A stretch of DNA of 64,000 bases, from contig KN834756.1 of assembly GCA_000827265.1 (NCBI GenBank), forward strand, positions 964,385 through 1,028,384, given 5' to 3'. Of this stretch, positions 34,301-45,530 are shown piece after piece. Both the position numbers and the translations under genes were made by a program. The stretch comes from Collybiopsis luxurians FD-317 M1. Taxonomy: Eukaryota; Basidiomycota; Agaricomycetes; Agaricales; Omphalotaceae. The first letter of the stretch is position 1, and each line of letters starts with the position of its first letter. The notes under the pieces are model-generated. The model ran no database searches. It was not told the origin of the DNA and saw nothing but the letters and a program-made list of their open reading frames with translations.

Positions 34301-35060
34301 GTAGAAAAGTACCTTCACTTATATGTAGGATGACGACAGGATGACTGGGCAGAACACCTGCCAATGACAGAATTTGTCATCAATTCCTGCACACACTCAG
34401 CCCTCAGGATGTCACCTTTTGAAGTCACATATGGCTATCTCCCACTCTTCAATATTCCAGTAGGCTGGTGTAGTGGGATGCCAGGGGTAGATGATTGCAT
34501 TCAGATTTTAAGAGAAGTGCCCCAGGATGCAGGAGCCGCTTTACATCTGGGAAAGAAGCAGCAGAAGGAAGGGTATGAGAGGGGAAAACAAAAAGCCCAT
34601 CAACTCAAGGTGGGAGACCTCATATGGCTAAGCACAGAGGACATTAATCTCCAGCTCTCGAGTGAGAAACTTGGAGAGCGCCAACTTGGACCATTCAAAA
34701 TTCTTCAAAAGGTTGGACCCCTTGATTATCGATTGGACCTACCCCTTTCCCTTGACCAACTACACCCTGTATTCCATGTCGACAAACTTTACCCTTGGAA
34801 AGGTAACTATGTCAATGGGAAATCCCAATGCCACCAGAACCAATTTATTTGGAGGAAGAGGATGAACCTGAGTATGAAGTAGAGGAGGTATTGGACAGCC
34901 ATATTCAGTGGAAGAGAATGGAATATCTGGTAAAGTGGAAAGGGTATGATGCAGGCCATAATTCCTGGGAACCAGCCCAAAACTTGGAGGATGCCCCACA
35001 AATGGTATGAAAATTTCACAGGAAGCATCCAAGTGCACCAAAACTTTGACCATCAAGGAT
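31319..35060 (+). pseudogene. pol: Pol of the full-length Gypsy element (PR-RT-RNaseH-IN-chromodomain)
   Basis: Begins at the ATG that overlaps the gag stop (TAATG). Protease: 'MVDCGAT' at 31,505 in place of DSGAT. Reverse transcriptase: YLDD at 32,690-32,701 with '[14 protein letters not shown]' upstream. RNase H: 'YEIYNWEMLAVIEAL' and 'TDHSNLEFW' (33,240-33,370). Integrase: HHCC zinc finger (33,788-33,920) and catalytic core with 'SERGPQF' near 34,175, where the second Asp is Glu, and 'YHPQANGQTEHANQE'. Chromodomain: 'YEVEEVLDS', 'EYLVKWKGY', 'NSWEP' (34,873-34,980). Stops: TGA at 31,967, 31,976, 32,135, 32,240, 32,324, 32,735, 33,125, 33,446, 34,331, 35,008 and TAG at 33,977; a frame break near 34,815 precedes the chromodomain. 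Confidence 0.92.
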
Positions 35061-35069
35061 GATGGTCTT

Positions 35070-35080
35070 AAGGAGGGGAG
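35070..35080 (+). other. Polypurine tract
   Basis: AAGGAGGGGAG three bases before the 3' LTR. It is the expected primer site for plus-strand DNA synthesis during reverse transcription. Confidence 0.8.
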
Positions 35081-35083
35081 TAA

Positions 35084-35584
35084 TGTCATAAAGCTGGTAC
35101 AAACACTTATTCCTAACCCCTATTCATTTTCCTTTTACTATACACCTTTCACATGACCGCATTTATGACTAACTTTCATATCAATACCTTTTGGACATAT
35201 GACTCCTTCCTATCTCCACTCTGCACAGTATCATTGTTCTTTTTCTATTTTGTTCCCACTGTCATTGTTTTATTAATGAACTGTTCCTTGTTTCTCTTCT
35301 CACATCTGTCGCATGACCACATGCTCCATACTTTTTATTCTCATAGCTCTCACTTAGCTGTTGTCTTCCAGTAGCATTAGCCTCTCACACAGCTTACTAC
35401 AGTATATATATCTACTGCCTGTAACCTGAGTCCCCATCTTGACCTCTCTGTTGATTGGGACCAGGTGAGTATCCTGCCTGTACCAGTAGACTAGTTAATT
35501 AACTCTGTTGATTGGGACCAGCTTCTGTTTAAAACTGATCTCCACATTCTTATAAGTCACTCCACTGCATGCTGCTTCATGACA
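35084..35584 (+). repeat. 3' LTR (501 bp)
   Basis: TGTCATAAAGC...CTTCATGACA, colinear with the 5' LTR. Most differences are transitions, many at former CpG sites. For example, the last 18 bases are GCATGCTGCTTCATGACA here and GCACACCACTTTGTGACA in the 5' LTR. Confidence 0.92.
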
Positions 35585-35751
35585 GATGGATCAAAACAAC
35601 AGGTTGGTAATCTGGAATACAGGTTAAGAATTGAAAATTTAACTGTCTCATTAGGAGTGTTCAACCTAATATTCAGTCAGTGAACAGCAGGTACAATTCA
35701 AAGATAGTTGTAACTTGTTTGAGACATTACTAATCTTCACTTAATTTTGAA

Positions 35752-36180
35752 AGCTTTGTGGCAAATGCCTCCCATTTTACTGTGGCTGGAGGTGAAATCA
35801 CTGTAGCTGGAATAATGAATGTCAATTGTGAGTGATTGTCATCAAGAACCAAGGTTTATATGGAGCTAATGGGGCTAGATCCTACTCTGGCCAATGAACT
35901 TTTATTAAGAATGCCTTATGCACCACAGGCATTCTTTGATACAGATGTAGGTACTCAAAATGCCTGCAAATTCTGTATCCCAGGCACCGGAGTTCAGATC
36001 CTGGCAACTATCAACACTTGGGCAACTTCATTGGATCCTGATAGTCCATCAGGATACTGGATATCTGGCATGGCTGGGACTGGAAAAAGCACTATTGCCA
36101 TGTCTGTATGCCAGAAACTCAAAGGGGAAGGAGTTCTCACTGGATCCTTGTTAATTCATCAGTACACTTGGAACACAAAA
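35752..36180 (+). pseudogene. NLR-type NACHT NTPase fragment (3' part of the split gene)
   Basis: The frame from 35,752 gives 'SFVANASHFTVAGGE', the kind of short beta motif seen at the N-terminus of many mushroom NLRs. Then comes one TGA (35,833), a linker with 'CIPGTGVQILATINTWA', and the Walker A motif 'GMAGTGKSTIAMSV' (about 36,067-36,108). Homology stops after 'GVLTGSLLIHQ', so the rest of NACHT and the repeat domain are missing. Such proteins are signalling STAND NTPases linked to non-self recognition and cell death. The Gypsy element separates this part from the 5' exon at 29,040. Confidence 0.7.
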
Positions 36181-36211
36181 TGTGTGTTATGTAAATTTCT
36201 TTCAGTCATGA

Positions 36212-36748
36212 TACTTAATAGATTCAAGGTGGGATATTACAACAAACCGGCTAGGAGGTCCTATTCAAAATCCTTCTCATCATTGTGTAACTGTTGCAGA
36301 GGAAATCTACATAATTCCAGAGCACAAGGATGATATTTGGGACTGTATCTATTGTCACAAGGCAAAGCGATGTGTTCAAGCTGCCCATCAGAGGGAGGAG
36401 GTCCAACTTGCAGAAGAACACTGTGAGGCCGCTAAATCCCAGGAAGCTGCTCAACATCAGGCAGCTGCTGTCCAGGCTAAGTCTGGAGCTGACAGGAAGA
36501 GGGAGCATGAAGATTGTCTAAAGAGTCTTTGGCATGCAATGTCTCATACTACTGCTGACTCTACTTTGACTTCTACTGACAGTTTGTTGTTAACTCATTC
36601 TTCCTCTTTAATCACCTTGCCTGCTAATGTTCCATCATTAGAGCCATTGTCTTCATCCCCACCTACTGCTTCCTCATCTCCATCTATGTCTCCTTCAAAA
36701 TGGTCAGCTACTGATGATTCTCCCTCCACCCCTTCTCCCACAAAGTAA
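36212..36748 (+). CDS. Unknown Ala/Gln-rich, then Ser/Thr/Pro-rich protein with C-x2-C
   Basis: Open frame of about 178 codons without a clear ATG near its start; a possible splice acceptor TTTCTTTCAG lies at 36,196-36,205. It begins with 'DDIWDCIYCHKAKRC', which has C-x2-C and further Cys and could be half of a zinc ribbon. A highly charged Ala/Glu/Gln helix follows ('REEVQLAEEHCEAAKSQEAA'), then a Ser/Thr/Pro-rich tail. It is followed by the candidate CACTA terminus at 36,912. I do not recognise it; a degraded DNA-binding protein of a transposon is possible. Confidence 0.35.
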   Translation, partial: YLIDSRWDITTNRLGGPIQNPSHHCVTVAEEIYIIPEHKDDIWDCIYCHKAKRCVQAAHQREEVQLAEEHCEAAKSQEAAQHQAAAVQAKSGADRKREHEDCLKSLWHAMSHTTADSTLTSTDSLLLTHSSSLITLPANVPSLEPLSSSPPTASSSPSMSPSKWSATDDSPSTPSPTK

Positions 36749-36911
36749 AGAACAGCTCAAATGTCTACTGGAGGGAAGCCACTGAAGAAGCCAGCTGCAT
36801 CCTCCTCTGGAGTATCCACCCATCTCAGTAGTAAATGTGCTGGTAAAGCTAACACTGCGTGCATTCTCTCATGCAGTTAAAATTTAACAGCCTTCAATGC
36901 AGTGACATTGG

Positions 36912-36990
36912 CACTATTGAGGGCTGTTTGCGCTGGCCCGCTGCTGGTCCGCAATGGGCTGGCCTAAATCTGGCTGCCGGCGGACCTATT
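36912..36990 (+). repeat. CpG-rich candidate CACTA-element terminus
   Basis: Starts CACTATTGAGGGCTGTTTGC and continues with repeated words GCTGGCCCGC, GCTGGTCCGC, and GGGCTGGCC, then CTGCCGGCGGACC. It begins with CACTA in the orientation expected for the terminus beyond the 3' end of the Tnp2 gene (which ends near 37,379), and subterminal repeats are usual in CACTA elements. It holds about eight CpGs in 80 bases, unlike the rest of the window. No matching inverted end was found at 42-43.4 kb. Confidence 0.35.
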
Positions 36991-37378
36991 TAATACCATA
37001 TTAATAATATATTTTCATTGTCCACAGCTGCACTCAATGCATGGCTCCCATGTCTGTTTATTGTCCTATTTATTTTTATTTCATATCAATCATTGTTGCA
37101 TTAATTTCTGTACATTTTTGTACAATATACTGTTATCATATTTTTCTCCCTTTAATTCTAATTTACTACTTACCTTTAATGCAATGTTATTGTCTTAGCT
37201 TTTGTACTCAATACTGGACACACAAGAAAAATATATATTAAACAAGATATAGAAGTAACCTCAGAAAAAATGTAGAAAAAACCTGTGTGCAGTCTTGAAA
37301 ATGAGTGTAAGCAAAGCAATGGCCATAAAAGATGTAAAAATTAAAGACAAAAAAAAATACATCACTGGCCAGATTACT

Positions 37379-40300
37379 CTAATGTCTACCCTGATTCAAA
37401 GACCAAGTGATTGCCATTGTCTTGCAACTTATTCCAAAGGTCCCGGCTGGCCATTTATATACTGCAAGGTGACAGATAATGTGATTTGGTTCAATAATTA
37501 ATGTGTGATCAGTCAACCTGTCCTCAACCAAATTACTTTTCAGGAAAGAACATGGCTCTCTGGAGTATGGATTTTGATTTTGACCAAATGTAGAGAGAGG
37601 GACATGCTGCTTAATTAATAAGAATGTATGCATTCTGTATTCCAATGGGAGTTGCCTAATCTCTTGAATGCATCCAGTTGCCGTCTGATTTTGACTACCA
37701 GGTATGTAGAACTGAATATGGCTACTAGCTTCTCACTTAGATTGCACACTATAGGTTTTTCCTTCAAATGTAAATTGTTTGGGAAAATCAGCACTCCGGG
37801 GAAGTATGGCAAGGGAAAGATCAGCACAGTAATAGTCAACATTGGCTGCATGATAATCCTGTCCAGAACTATTTAGATAATTCAGCAGAGTGTTGTAGTA
37901 AATTGCACTCAATTGTTGTTTGTCCATAAAGAATAGTGCAACCTCAGTGCTTGTTAAGAGTGCAGGGTCTCTCAAGAAGTTATATGAGCCATTGGAAGGA
38001 GCTAATATTTCTAAAAGTTGATTTTTACTCTTATGTATAATCTTAGCATCAGTTTCAATCTTTGCAAACTTGGAGTCTTGAAGGCACATAGTCAGATTTG
38101 CTTTGCAACCAAATTCTCTAATCATTGTCAACTCCATTTCACCTAGTAATGTATATTATTGAGCAAATGAGCAAATAGCTTTGTTTGAATCTGGCAACTA
38201 ATGCTTACTGAAATGATTATTTGTTTGAATGCTTGCTAGTTCTCCACCTAATCTTTCACCAGGAAACTCACTTAAGCATGCAAGTGGGCCCCAAAACTTT
38301 AGCAGATCCCCAATATGCATTCCATAATGATGATTTGGACCTGAAGCCCAAGAAGAATAGAGGCTTTTTATCATGTTACGATACTGGACATAATGCTCTG
38401 TATATTTGTCTGCCTCAGAGTTTGAAGTAGTGTAGGACATTGAAATATTGGTAGATGCTACTAGATGACAGAAACATTCCAGGTGTCTTTTTTCTTCTTC
38501 TCCAGCAGTAATTCAAAGTTCAGGCATGATCAATGGAAAAATAACTGCAAATAAAACAAAATATTCATGTGCTTTTAATTTGCCATGGCTCTTTTCACCA
38601 AGGTTCCTGGGAGGGTGTTCTACCCAACTTGGAAGAAATATATTTTGAATACACAGTCTAATTTGTCCAAGCTGACATGCAGTAAACTCAAATAAATTTG
38701 TAGATTTTGGAATGTATTCAAGATCATCAGCATCTTCACCAAGCTCAAGCATATCCCAATCCCCAGCTTGAAAAGCTAGAGAAGCAAGAGATCCCAGAGG
38801 GGGAAAATTGGATCTAGTAGGTGTTGTATTAATTTCCATAGATCCAGTAGGTGTTGCATCCCTGTCATTGGATCTAGTAGGTGTTATATCTCTGTTATCT
38901 GGTTGCCTAACAGAGTATATGCTTGTAGAAGCAGCAGCTGTTTCATCTCTCAAGCTTTCAAGTTCAGATCCTGCTTCCTCTGAATCAGTTTGTATATATT
39001 CACCTTCATCTTCTGACTCTAGCTTTTGAACACCAGCTATATCTATTGCACCTTCCTTCTGTTGAGACTCAGTGTAACCTACTCCCCACAGCACTCACAA
39101 ATGATGCTGAAGATCACCTTCAAGTCTGTTGTGCATGACACCAAGAACAGTATGCTGGACAGGATCAAAATATGGAATTTCAATTATGGGACTATATTGA
39201 ACACCTGTTTGTGTAAGTAAAGCTTTTTTCTGTTCCAGAGTTTCTGAGTTTTTCCATTGCATGACCTGGAACTTTACTGTAGCACTGTCTCTAGGGACAT
39301 AGGATCTAGAGTCCAAATTATCAATGTCATTTCTATGGGAAAGACAATAGATGCAATAGTAATTTGACATTGGACTTCCAAATAATCCAATCCACTTTTT
39401 ACTAGCCAGTAAATCAGCAGTATTTGGATACACCCGAGCAGCAACAGGAACTCCTCCTGGATGGCTCCATGTTGCTAGAATCTGCCCAGGATTGTCAAAC
39501 TCCATAATGGTGTGGACAAAATGAGGTAGGAGATGATTTAAGCCCCAAACAGTTGCTTCATTTGGCAAGGGAATAAGAGATACCAGAAAAACATTTTCCT
39601 GAAGAAAGCATATTTCTAGAGGAAGATTCAAGCAGTAGAGCACAATGGCACCACATGAGCAGGATTTTCCTGCATATTTGTTATTGATCATAGAAACCTA
39701 TCACTATGCAGCACTTACCTGCAATCTTGTTACCCAGAGGATTAAACCAGTCAATATAACTTGCAAAAACCAGATGATATTCAGATTGACAAAAGCTTTC
39801 AATGCTTTGCCAAAATGGATTATCTGAGATATCATGCATATCTGCTGCTTGGAAAGGATTTTTGTTCTGAGAATTTGCAAAAGCATCTTTTAGACACTTG
39901 TCAATTGAAGGCCATAAAAGCATGGAAGAGAGCCATGATCTAAATGAGGTACTTGTATATAAACATTGTGGAACACACTTTTGCTCTCCATTGACCTGGT
40001 GGTAAGTCCACAATACAGTGTCACATCTTTTTCTTGCCCTGGAAGAGTGGTGATAGTCACATACTTCCACTTGAGTGCTCATATCATACTCTTGGAAGCA
40101 AGTTGGACAGACACAGACTCTGCAAAGATCTGGATCAAGATCAGCTTTAGAGTAGATGGTTCAAAGGTCAACAGGAATTGGAATATCAAGGGAAGATGGG
40201 ACTTCAATTTCAAAACCACCTTGCTTAAGGGCAAGGTAAATGAGTTGAAGTGTGGTTTTTAGGATAAGCTGAACTGCTTTCAAAAAAGTGCCTGCTGCCC

Positions 40301-40436
40301 TATGACCAACACCAGCATAAAGTGCAAGCCAAGCAGTCAAAATGAAGAACATATCATAGATTGGGGCAATAACTAGAGTACCCTTAGTCATAAACCATAC
40401 AGTATATTGAATTAAGCTATAACATACCCTTCCCAA
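37379..40436 (-). pseudogene. Tnp2-type CACTA (En/Spm-like) transposase
   Basis: Minus-strand exons in order: 40,436-40,161 ('LTAWLALYAG..', 'EVPSSLDIPIPVDL'), 40,082-39,719 ('SDNPFWQSIE', 'YIDWFNPLGNKIAG'), intron 39,670-39,718, and 39,669-38,209 ('GAIVLYCLNLP', 'LPYF'-like 'IPYFDPVQHTVLGVMHNRLE', then 'HHL*VLWGVG', an acidic/Ser-rich insert, and 'WVEHPPRNLGEKSHGKLKA'). Intron 38,143-38,208 precedes 'EMELTMIREFG'. The C-terminal part (37,850-37,379) ends 'PAGTFGISCKT'. These are conserved blocks of the fungal Tnp2 family, which cuts and pastes CACTA elements. TGA at 39,095 (from CGA) and TGA at 38,513 break the frame. Confidence 0.8.
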
Positions 40437-40754
40437 GGTCCAGTTTTTTTTCTTCTTTTTTTCAGGGGCTTGGAAGCCTGTTATTTATTCATTCAGTAAT
40501 GACATGAGAACTCAAGAAAATTCACACCGGATTTAATTAGATGCAGGGACACAACTTGGTTTTATTTTCACATAATTCAACAGCTAAGTGTGAAAACATA
40601 ATCAAGTTACAGCCAAATTGCTCTAAAGTTATGCAAAGTTATTCCAAGAAATAAGAGTGCAAATTACAATGCAATACACTAAGAGAAACATTTGATACTA
40701 GATAAAAAATCTAAAGTGACAGGAAAATCTAAGTTAACAAGACAAGATTTCTAC

Positions 40755-42453
40755 TCCTGCATACTATTCTCTTCCTCCTGTTCTTCATCATTGGCATCCC
40801 AGTCTACCTCATCATCATCCTCATCACCTGCATTCTCCTTCATCTCTTCCTCAGTAGGAATATAGTATAAAGCCTGAACATCATTACCAAACCTTCACAT
40901 AAACACAGGATTCTTCAGCTTTTGCCAGTCATTAGTGTCAGAGGATCCAGGAAGAGGTAAAGCTATGGAGGAGTTACAATAGTGATAATGAACATGAGGT
41001 AGAAGGGCATTGAATTGGGCAGGATCAAACCAGTCTAATGCAACTTCAGGACCAGGGAGCTTGTTGAAGTGACTGGGCTTCTGAGTAGGATGAGGCTTCC
41101 AGGGGATTTCCCTATGAGCAGTCCTTCAGTTTTCAAACTGTCACATGGAGTCACAATAAGTGTCAATGCTTTCCACAAAAGATCTAGCATTGGCACTACA
41201 TAATGAGAGGGTGAGACAATAATAACAAGACTTGTCTGGTGAGTCTTCATCATCAGAATGGCACACAGGGAGCTCAATGATGGAGGCAATACAAGGGTTC
41301 CATTTCTTCATTTGAAGATACTTGATGTGTTCATCTTGTCGCTTGGAAAATCTATCAATGGTTTTAAAAAAATGTATAAGGAAAGAAAACATACATGCTT
41401 TTGCCATTTGTAAACATTTGCAACCTCTAAGCTTTGCTTTACAGCACCAGGGGTCTTCTGCTCTTTGTGGATGTTATGAACAAGATGATGGTAGACAAAG
41501 TTGCAATAGAGGGCAATTATGAGTTCAGTGTTGCATACATGTTGCATCTCCACACCAAATGTCCTATGGCAACAATAAGTAAATAAAAAATAAAACAAAA
41601 AAAAAGACATACTCATAAGCGCAGTTCATGCAGGCTTGCTCAAAGGTCTGGAGAGCAATAGATTCATGAAGATCATTCCAAGTGGAGGAGGTAGGGCCAA
41701 GAAAGTCAGGATGGAAAGAAGTAAGGCTGATGGAAGCAAGCCAAGCAAAGATGAGGCACTTTTGGATCTCAGGAATGGCAAAGATCTTGGCACCAATGGA
41801 ACCTGCAGAAGAGTGCAAGCACTCTTCCCAGAGCAACATGAGCTGAGCACAAACAAATTCAGAGCTAGGATTTATGGTAACAAGTTTGCGGTCAGGAGTT
41901 CCCAAGGTGAAGAGTTGGTAAGAACCTTAGAGAGCAAATGAGAAATTATATTACAACATCAAAGTGAAATGACTTACTTGATTTTGAAGTCAAATATTTC
42001 TTTACCAGAAGGAAGCGGAGGCACCTTATCTGCAGTCATACAAAGACAAAGGAGTCAAACATGGGCCTGAAGTGCAACCTAGCTAAAAAGTCAGAGGGAT
42101 TGAAAGAAATTAGAAACACAAAGGACACTGACTTTGACCTGAGCAACTCCACCTGTACCTTCCTCAATGTCCTTGCAGAAGACATGGTAAACAACACAAC
42201 TAGTGGGAGGTTTTTTCATTTTAGATGCTTGAGCCTCCCAGTCAGATCCCTGAGGTGACACAGGACCTCCAGAGGTCTCTGGGTTGCCAACTGTACAGTT
42301 TTTCTTCAATTGACATGGTAATGGAGGAGGCACAGAAGACTTGCATGAGTCAGTTTCACCAGCTGGTTCCTGGGGATCAGAATTGTGTGTGCATTTCTTG
42401 CCCTGGCTGGCAGTAGATGGACCAGGGGCAGTCAACAGAGCTGGAGTAGACAT
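40755..42453 (-). pseudogene. Companion gene of the Tnp2 element, function unknown
   Basis: Starts at the ATG at 42,451-42,453 with a Pro/Ser/Lys-rich N-terminus, continues through several exons (for example 41,905-41,610 and 41,560-41,400, then 41,340-41,140 with 'ELPVCHSDDEDSPDK'), and ends with 'FDPAQFNALLPHVHY' (about 41,000) and a very acidic tail (DEDDDEVDWDANDEEQEE, near 40,790). It lies just upstream of, and in line with, the Tnp2 gene. From memory, a protein with an HSDDE motif and an acidic end is common beside fungal CACTA transposases; its role is not known to me. One TGA lies near 40,895. Confidence 0.5.
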
Positions 42454-42483
42454 CTAAAAGATATGATTGATAAGTCATTAAGT

Positions 42484-42915
42484 TCAACAAAACAAGGAAA
42501 GATTTGCATACTTTAGTTGCACAAGTGTGGTAGGAAGAGCAGTGGTGGGTTGACAAAAGATGAAAGAATGGATGAACAGAGGGTAGGCCAGCGAATTAAT
42601 ATGAGAATGAACAAAGGGCTTGACCACATTCAAGTCATTCAGAACACATGTGATCCAAGTCAATTGCAGTGTTGGGTCACCGATGCCATCCAAATATGGC
42701 TTTACTGTCCAGCCTGAAACTGGGGTAAGAAACAAGAGAAACAGATGTTGATAAAATGGTATGTACAGTATACTGTCCCCATGTAAACCACTAAGACTTT
42801 GTGAATGCTGTATTGTCACAAAAGTCCAAGTCAATATGAAATTTGTAGGAAGGACAGACCAGTGGTGCAAGCTGAGGGAGCAGTGGAAGTAATAGAACCA
42901 ATGGAAGGAATGCAT
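42484..42915 (-). other. Unrecognised open frame upstream of the Tnp2 companion gene
   Basis: A 143-codon minus-strand frame rich in Phe, His, Ser and Tyr, without motifs I recognise. The composition looks like chance reading of AT-rich DNA, but its 'GWTVKPYLDGIGDPTLQLTW' stretch is more protein-like. It could be part of the companion gene's 5' region. Confidence 0.25.
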
Positions 42916-43378
42916 TGGGTGTTGAAGTCAGCAATGTTGAATGTTCGTGTACAAGCTATGGAATGAAACAGAAACAGAAATCATTGCATATAAATTACAA
43001 AAATTCAAATTGTAATGATGTACCTATTACCAACCCCTCCCTACAAACTCCCAGAGAAGAAATTTCAAGCCTCTATGCTCACTTGTTGCCCTAAAGTCCT
43101 GCATCCATGAATCTCATGCAGAAGGAACATTCCAGCTACACAGACAAAAGGCACATGCCAGTTCTCAGAGAAATCAGAGGGGGTGGAAGTGGGGGATGGA
43201 AGTGGTAGGAGGAAGAGTGGGAATGGGGAGTGGAAGGAACAGTGTTAACCCTAATGAAAGTGCTAGGGTTACACCGGCTATTTGGTCAGTGGACATGTAG
43301 CCAGTGTCCAAGTCTGTAAACCCACACTTATATAATTTTTTTTTCTTCCATTCCACCACAACAACCATCCTGGACGAC

Positions 43379-45480
43379 ATGCTCACCCTTGCCCCTTCCT
43401 CCACCCCCTCTATTCTGCAACTGGCATGTGCCTTTTGCGACGCACTGGAGTGTTCCTTTGCATTATTTCAGAGCTGGCGAGTGCCTTCTCTTGAGTGAAT
43501 AGCAAATCCCCCCAGTTGTCAATTTCACATGTTCAATATGTCTTCCCAATGTTCTGATCAATGGGACAGCACTATCTGTGTGCTTGAAGTCCTCTGCAAT
43601 TTCCTCAACTCAAATACTCTACATATACCTGAGGTCGAGTCGCAGCTGCACAAAATTTCTTCTGACTGGCGCTCCCTCCCTGGTATTGCAGATATTTTCA
43701 ACTCAATCATTGAGCTGGAGCCAGACAATGATGATCAATTTGGACACATTTCTCAAAACATTGAGTCCCAAGTCAGTGCTCTGTCTCTGAAGCTTTACAC
43801 CATGGATTCTCCTCTTCTCTTACCTTCCTTATCTGCACTCCCCTCTGATACATCAGTTCCTGATCCATCCCTTGAACCAATTTCTCTGGACAATGCAATC
43901 TCATCCCCATTCCTGTCTGACATTTCAGGACCTTCTGACACTGTTCCTTCTAATCCTCATCCACCTGTTTTGAGCCCAACCATAACCAAACAGAGGTTTT
44001 TGTTCACGGCCTGAAATGCTCATCAGAAGGTGCAAAAGTCAGACAAGGAACAGTTGGATATCAATGATCAAGTACCTTCTGTGTTACCTCCCACTGCTCC
44101 TGCATCTGCTCTAGATGTTCCTTCATCTGCTCAACCAGTTCCTGGTATCACTAGCTCTCTTCCTACTGCTCCCTCTCTTCCTGCTGCCTCGAAACACTCA
44201 GATTCACATGCCAGCCATGAGTTTCATATATTATTTATGTCAACTGCTGTTACTTACTTGAATATTTCAGGAACCAATGCATTCGAAGCTTGCGTCGGAT
44301 CCATTTTCAAGTCCAACAGTGTTTTTGTTACCTCACCCAATATGGATAATGTTTACACTCCTCTCTTTTTGTGTCAAACTCACATGCACCACAACCATCA
44401 TTTCAGTAAAGATGATCCATTGTTCTGGCCTCAACCTTTCCATTTTCTCATTGGGCACCTTGCTGTCATTCCCAATCCTTCCAGAGACACTCACCATCCT
44501 CTTTATCACACTTGGTACTGTCCATTGCCAATGATTTTGTGCCATTGCATGGTCAGGGTATTGTTGGTCTAGGCTATCTTGCTTCATGGGTGATTGACCC
44601 AATGGAGTTATTGTGTGAAAGACTCTTCACAGCTATTGAGAGTTTAGAGAACAATGTGAAACAGGACTGGACTCTTATGTGGGGTTATGATCAGCTTCAG
44701 AAGTATCGCAGCTGCCTCACCCTTCCTGAGGAACAGTCGAAGGTTTTCTTACTGTTTAGCTGCCTTCAATGCATGTTTCTCAAAACATATGTGCACTGGC
44801 AGTGGTTGGTTCATTGGTTGCCTCATCTTTGAGCCTTAGGAACTTCTCATCTGGCTGATATAAGTGTTGTTGGTGCATTTACTGCTGATTTCAATATAGC
44901 TGCAGACTTACTTCATATTGGGTGCCCTGTGTGGCTGGTTCAACTGCTGTGAGAGAAGCAGGAAACTCCTATCCATTGGATTGTCCCACCTCTTGATGAA
45001 ATGTTTCACAATTGCCTGCCACTATGCATGTCTGACTTTGAGCTGGATTTAGCTGATGCTGAACCACCCCATCGGTTGTTGTTCTCAGGTCTTCCAGGAC
45101 AGTTCACTTGCTATGCATGAATGGGCAACTTTCTTTGTGAGCAGTTCGCTCTTCCAATCCTTGACTCCTTCTCTGATTTGTCCTCTTATACCCCTCCATC
45201 ATCTGCTTCAGGCCCATCTCATCCCACAACCTCTACTCTGGAAACACCATTAGGAGATTTAGCCTTGTTAGATGTTACTTCATGTGAAACTGTATCTCTT
45301 GCACCTCCAAAAAAGAAGCAGAAAAAAGGTGACTGTTATTTTAACTGTATCATCCATCTGTTTTTTGATTATACAATTAGTAACAGGTGGACCTCCAGAG
45401 GAGTGTAATCATTTTTTTGAGCTCTCCCTACCAGCGTTTCCACCATCTCTTACTGTCTCAATATGGCCAATATCCTAGCA
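43379..45480 (+). pseudogene. Second unknown Agaricomycete multicopy protein
   Basis: From about 43,379 ('DDMLTLAPSSTPSILQLA') the frame gives a helical N-terminus, then (43,529-44,012) a Ser/Pro/Asp-rich linker, a conserved-looking middle ('FEACVGSIFKSNSVFVTSP', 'KDDPLFWPQPFHFLIGHLAV'), a frame break near 44,525, then 'GIVGLGYLASWVIDPMELL', 'TLPEEQSKVFLLFSCLQCMF', 'LLHIGCPVWLVQ', and 'HRLLFSGLPGQ'. An intron-like GTGACT..CAG follows 'KKKQKK' near 45,328. This order of motifs recalls a very common uncharacterised mushroom protein. Stops at 44,832, 44,952 and 45,120 and the frame break show that it is decayed. No function is known to me. Confidence 0.45.
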
Positions 45481-45530
45481 GTAGCTAGCAACCTGCTCCA
45501 AGACAATGGTCAACAATTCCATATAAAAAC

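Larger units (their letters stand above)
29253..35584 (+). mobile_element. Chromodomain Ty3/Gypsy retrotransposon, full-length but dead
   Basis: 6.3 kb element with two LTRs, gag, pol in the order protease, reverse transcriptase, RNase H, integrase, chromodomain, and a polypurine tract (AAGGAGGGGAG, 35,070-35,080) just before the 3' LTR. The order makes it Ty3/Gypsy, and the chromodomain places it among chromoviruses. Flanking GATAG/GATGG is the likely 5-bp target duplication. gag and pol together carry 13 in-frame stops plus one frameshift, so it cannot move on its own. Confidence 0.93.

Noticed and set aside
40440..40470. Pol III terminator or polyadenylation tract at the T-run
   Set aside because: The T-run is isolated, with no Pol III box nearby; T-runs are common in this AT-rich window.
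42200..43300. Second CACTA terminus for the Tnp2 element
   Set aside because: I looked for TAGTG preceded by the complement of the 36,912 end and found none; TAGTG at about 42,200 lies in an exon and has no matching neighbours.
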